DNA of 35,135 nucleotides from NCBI GenBank assembly GCA_002435715.1, contig DISD01000010.1, positions 4,825 through 39,959 of the forward strand. The letters are read 5' to 3'. Source of the DNA: Rhodospirillaceae bacterium UBA6219 (lineage in GTDB: Bacteria > Pseudomonadota > Alphaproteobacteria > Rhodospirillales > Magnetospirillaceae). The translations under genes were made by a program, and so were the position numbers. Numbering within the stretch: position 1 is the first letter of the stretch; the number at the start of each line of letters is the position of its first letter. Under the pieces are notes generated by a model. The model did not search any database. It was given only the letters and a program-made list of their open reading frames with translations, and was not told the origin of the DNA. Shown here piece after piece: positions 33,409 through 35,135 of this stretch.

Positions 33409-34233
33409 ATGAGACGTTTGACATTGGTGGCGACGGCTGCCTTGGGGCTGGCCGCGTGGCCCGCCCGGGCCGACCAGCCGGTTCCGTGGGCGTTGAACTT
33501 TCAACCGGCGGCGTCGCCGACCATGGAACGCATCACCGAGCTTTCCACCCTTTTGAACATCGTGATCATCACCATCATGGTGCTGGTCACCGTGATGCTG
33601 GGATGGGTGATCTGGCGCTACAACGCCCGGCGCAATCCGGTGCCGCAGCAATTTTCCCACAACACCGTGCTGGAAATCGCCTGGACCGCCATTCCGGCGT
33701 TGATCCTGCTGGCCATCGCCCTGCCGTCCTTCCGCCTGCTTTATTTCATGGATCGCACCCAGGACGCCGAGATGACGCTGAAAGTCACCGGCCATCAATG
33801 GTACTGGTCCTATGAATATCCCGACCACAATTTGTCCTTCGACGCCTTCATGGTGGCCGACGACGACTTGCAGCCCGGGCAATTACGGCTGCTGACCACC
33901 GACCGCGAAGTGGTGTTGCCGGTCGGCGTGCCCATTCGGGTGCTGCTGGCCGCCGACGACGTCATCCATTCCTGGGCGGTGCCGGCCTTGGGGGTGAAGA
34001 CCGATTCGGTGCCCGGACGGCTGAACGAGACCTGGGTCCGCATCGACAAGCCCGGCACCTATTACGGCCAATGTTCGGAACTGTGCGGGGTCAACCACGG
34101 CTTCATGCCGATCATGATCCGCGCCGTCGCCAAGGACCAGTTCCTGGCCTGGACCGAGGAAACCCGCATCCGCACCGCCGCCAATTCCCGTGAAAACGAC
34201 ACCAGTGACAAAGCCAAGGGGGGCAAGTCATGA
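33409..34233 (+). CDS. coxB: cytochrome c oxidase subunit II
   Basis: A 274-residue subunit. A cleavable signal (about 1-21) is followed by two membrane helices (about 48-70 and 88-110) and the periplasmic cupredoxin domain. The aromatic electron-entry segment GHQWYWSYEYP is present, and the CuA ligands H187, C222, E224, C226, H230 and M233 (GQCSELCGVNHGFM) are complete, so it accepts electrons from cytochrome c. It overlaps the subunit I start by 4 bases (ATGA). Confidence 0.95.
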   Translation: MRRLTLVATAALGLAAWPARADQPVPWALNFQPAASPTMERITELSTLLNIVIITIMVLVTVMLGWVIWRYNARRNPVPQQFSHNTVLEIAWTAIPALILLAIALPSFRLLYFMDRTQDAEMTLKVTGHQWYWSYEYPDHNLSFDAFMVADDDLQPGQLRLLTTDREVVLPVGVPIRVLLAADDVIHSWAVPALGVKTDSVPGRLNETWVRIDKPGTYYGQCSELCGVNHGFMPIMIRAVAKDQFLAWTEETRIRTAANSRENDTSDKAKGGKS

Positions 34234-35135
34234 GCCAACACCACGACCACACCCCCACCGGGCTTAGCCGATGGCTGTTTTCCACCAACCATAAAGACAT
34301 CGGCACGCTGTACCTGATCTTCTCGGTGATCACCGGGTTGCTGGGCGGCGCCATGAGCGTCTTCATCCGCATGGAGCTGCAAAATCCCGGCATCCAGTTC
34401 CTGGATGGCGATTACCAGTTCTACAACACCATCCTGACCGCCCACGGCGTCATCATGGTGTTCTTCGTGGTCATGCCGGCGCTGATCGGCGGCTTCGGCA
34501 ATTGGTTCGTGCCGCTGATGATCGGGGCGCCGGACATGGCCTTTCCGCGCATGAACAACATTTCCTTCTGGCTACTGCCGCCGGCCTTCGCTTTGTTGCT
34601 GTTGTCGGCGGTATCGGGGGCTGGTGCCGGCACCGGCTGGACATTGTATCCGCCGTTGTCGGTCACCGGCCACCCCGACCCATCGGTGGATTTCGCCATC
34701 CTGGCCCTGCATCTGGCCGGCGTGTCGTCCATCCTGGGGGCCATCAACTTCATCACCACCATCTTGAACATGCGCGCGCCCGGCATGACCTTCCACCGCA
34801 TGCCGCTGTTCGTCTGGGCCATGCTGGTCACCGCGGTGCTGCTGCTGCTGTCGGTGCCAGTGCTGGCCGGGGCACTCACCATGGTGCTGACCGACCGCAA
34901 TTTCGGCACCGGTTTCTTCAACCCGGCCAATGGCGGCGACCCCATTTTGTACCAGCATCTGTTCTGGTTCTTCGGTCACCCCGAAGTCTACATCATGATC
35001 CTGCCGGCCTTCGGCATCGTCAGCCACATCATCGCCACCTTCTCGAAAAAGCCGGTCTTCGGCTATCTGGGCATGGCCTATGCCATGGTGGCCATCGGCG
35101 GTGTCGGCTTCGTGGTGTGGGCGCACCACATGTTC
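34230..35135 (+). CDS. ctaD: cytochrome c oxidase subunit I (partial, runs off the right edge)
   Basis: 302 codons are visible. The sequence begins MSQHHDHTPTG and STNHKDIGTLY, typical of aa3-type subunit I. H72 (LTAHGVIM) is a low-spin haem ligand. H250 and Y254 (HPEVY) form the CuB His-Tyr pair, and H299-H300 (WAHHM) give the other CuB ligands. D-channel residues N-terminal to NWFVPLMIGAPDM look intact. The second half of the protein, including the haem a/a3 histidines on helix X, lies outside the window. It reduces oxygen to water at the inner membrane. Confidence 0.95.
   Translation, partial: MSQHHDHTPTGLSRWLFSTNHKDIGTLYLIFSVITGLLGGAMSVFIRMELQNPGIQFLDGDYQFYNTILTAHGVIMVFFVVMPALIGGFGNWFVPLMIGAPDMAFPRMNNISFWLLPPAFALLLLSAVSGAGAGTGWTLYPPLSVTGHPDPSVDFAILALHLAGVSSILGAINFITTILNMRAPGMTFHRMPLFVWAMLVTAVLLLLSVPVLAGALTMVLTDRNFGTGFFNPANGGDPILYQHLFWFFGHPEVYIMILPAFGIVSHIIATFSKKPVFGYLGMAYAMVAIGGVGFVVWAHHMF

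Noticed and set aside
1..35135. CRISPR arrays, tRNA or rRNA genes, insertion sequences
   Set aside because: No regularly spaced repeats, cloverleaf-like sequences, transposase genes or flanking inverted repeats were seen.

Overview
The window is high-GC, gene-dense DNA that looks like a respiring alphaproteobacterium of the Rhodospirillales, possibly Magnetospirillum-like. That placement is an inference from gene content and composition; no rRNA or other marker is present. Content supporting it includes an iorAB pair with a phenylacetate-CoA ligase, long-form PstC/PstA, several class III cyclase and histidine-kinase sensors, a flavocytochrome c sulfide dehydrogenase and an aa3-type oxidase. 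Both ends cut genes: a SET-domain protein on the left (minus strand) and cytochrome oxidase subunit I on the right (plus strand).

Layout. 1-3702: a partial SET-domain protein, a divergent TPR/Rossmann-like/class III cyclase signalling protein, and a convergent alpha/beta hydrolase. 3780-7943: succinate-semialdehyde dehydrogenase (gabD), a LuxR-type regulator with all AHL-contact residues but no luxI in view, and phenylacetate-CoA ligase overlapping a GNAT acetyltransferase. 7944-8293: the relic of a PAS-GGDEF protein whose middle is deleted. 8435-10920: iorAB, closed by a strong hairpin. 11021-14986: a single-domain response regulator facing a large hybrid histidine kinase. 15128-18553: a TPR radical-SAM/SPASM enzyme, a DapA-family aldolase and an AEC transporter. 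18606-19979: a dGTPase gene that is visibly more AT-rich than its surroundings.

20010-26590 is a complete phosphate-starvation operon read on the minus strand: pstS, pstC, pstA, pstB, phoU, phoB, phnN. A palindromic double Pho box precedes pstS, and an internal terminator between pstS and pstC would favour high production of the binding protein. Next come a secreted protein of unknown function and recQ with a good sigma70-type promoter.

29559-33177 is a minus-strand electron-transfer and sulfur block: a NapC/NirT tetraheme cytochrome, a diheme cytochrome c, FccB, a monoheme FccA-like cytochrome and a rhodanese. It adjoins the divergent coxB-coxA genes. A plausible scheme is sulfide oxidation by FccAB, electron transfer through periplasmic cytochromes c, and oxygen reduction by the oxidase, with the NapC-like protein linking the quinone pool to the same periplasmic carriers.

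The best candidates for new biology are the three-part cyclase sensor, the NapC/diheme pair with its array of three alternating ATACTTA half-sites, the LuxR solo with a lux-box-like dyad in its own promoter, and the TPR radical-SAM enzyme without an evident substrate. No CRISPR array, tRNA, rRNA, insertion sequence or complete mobile element was found.
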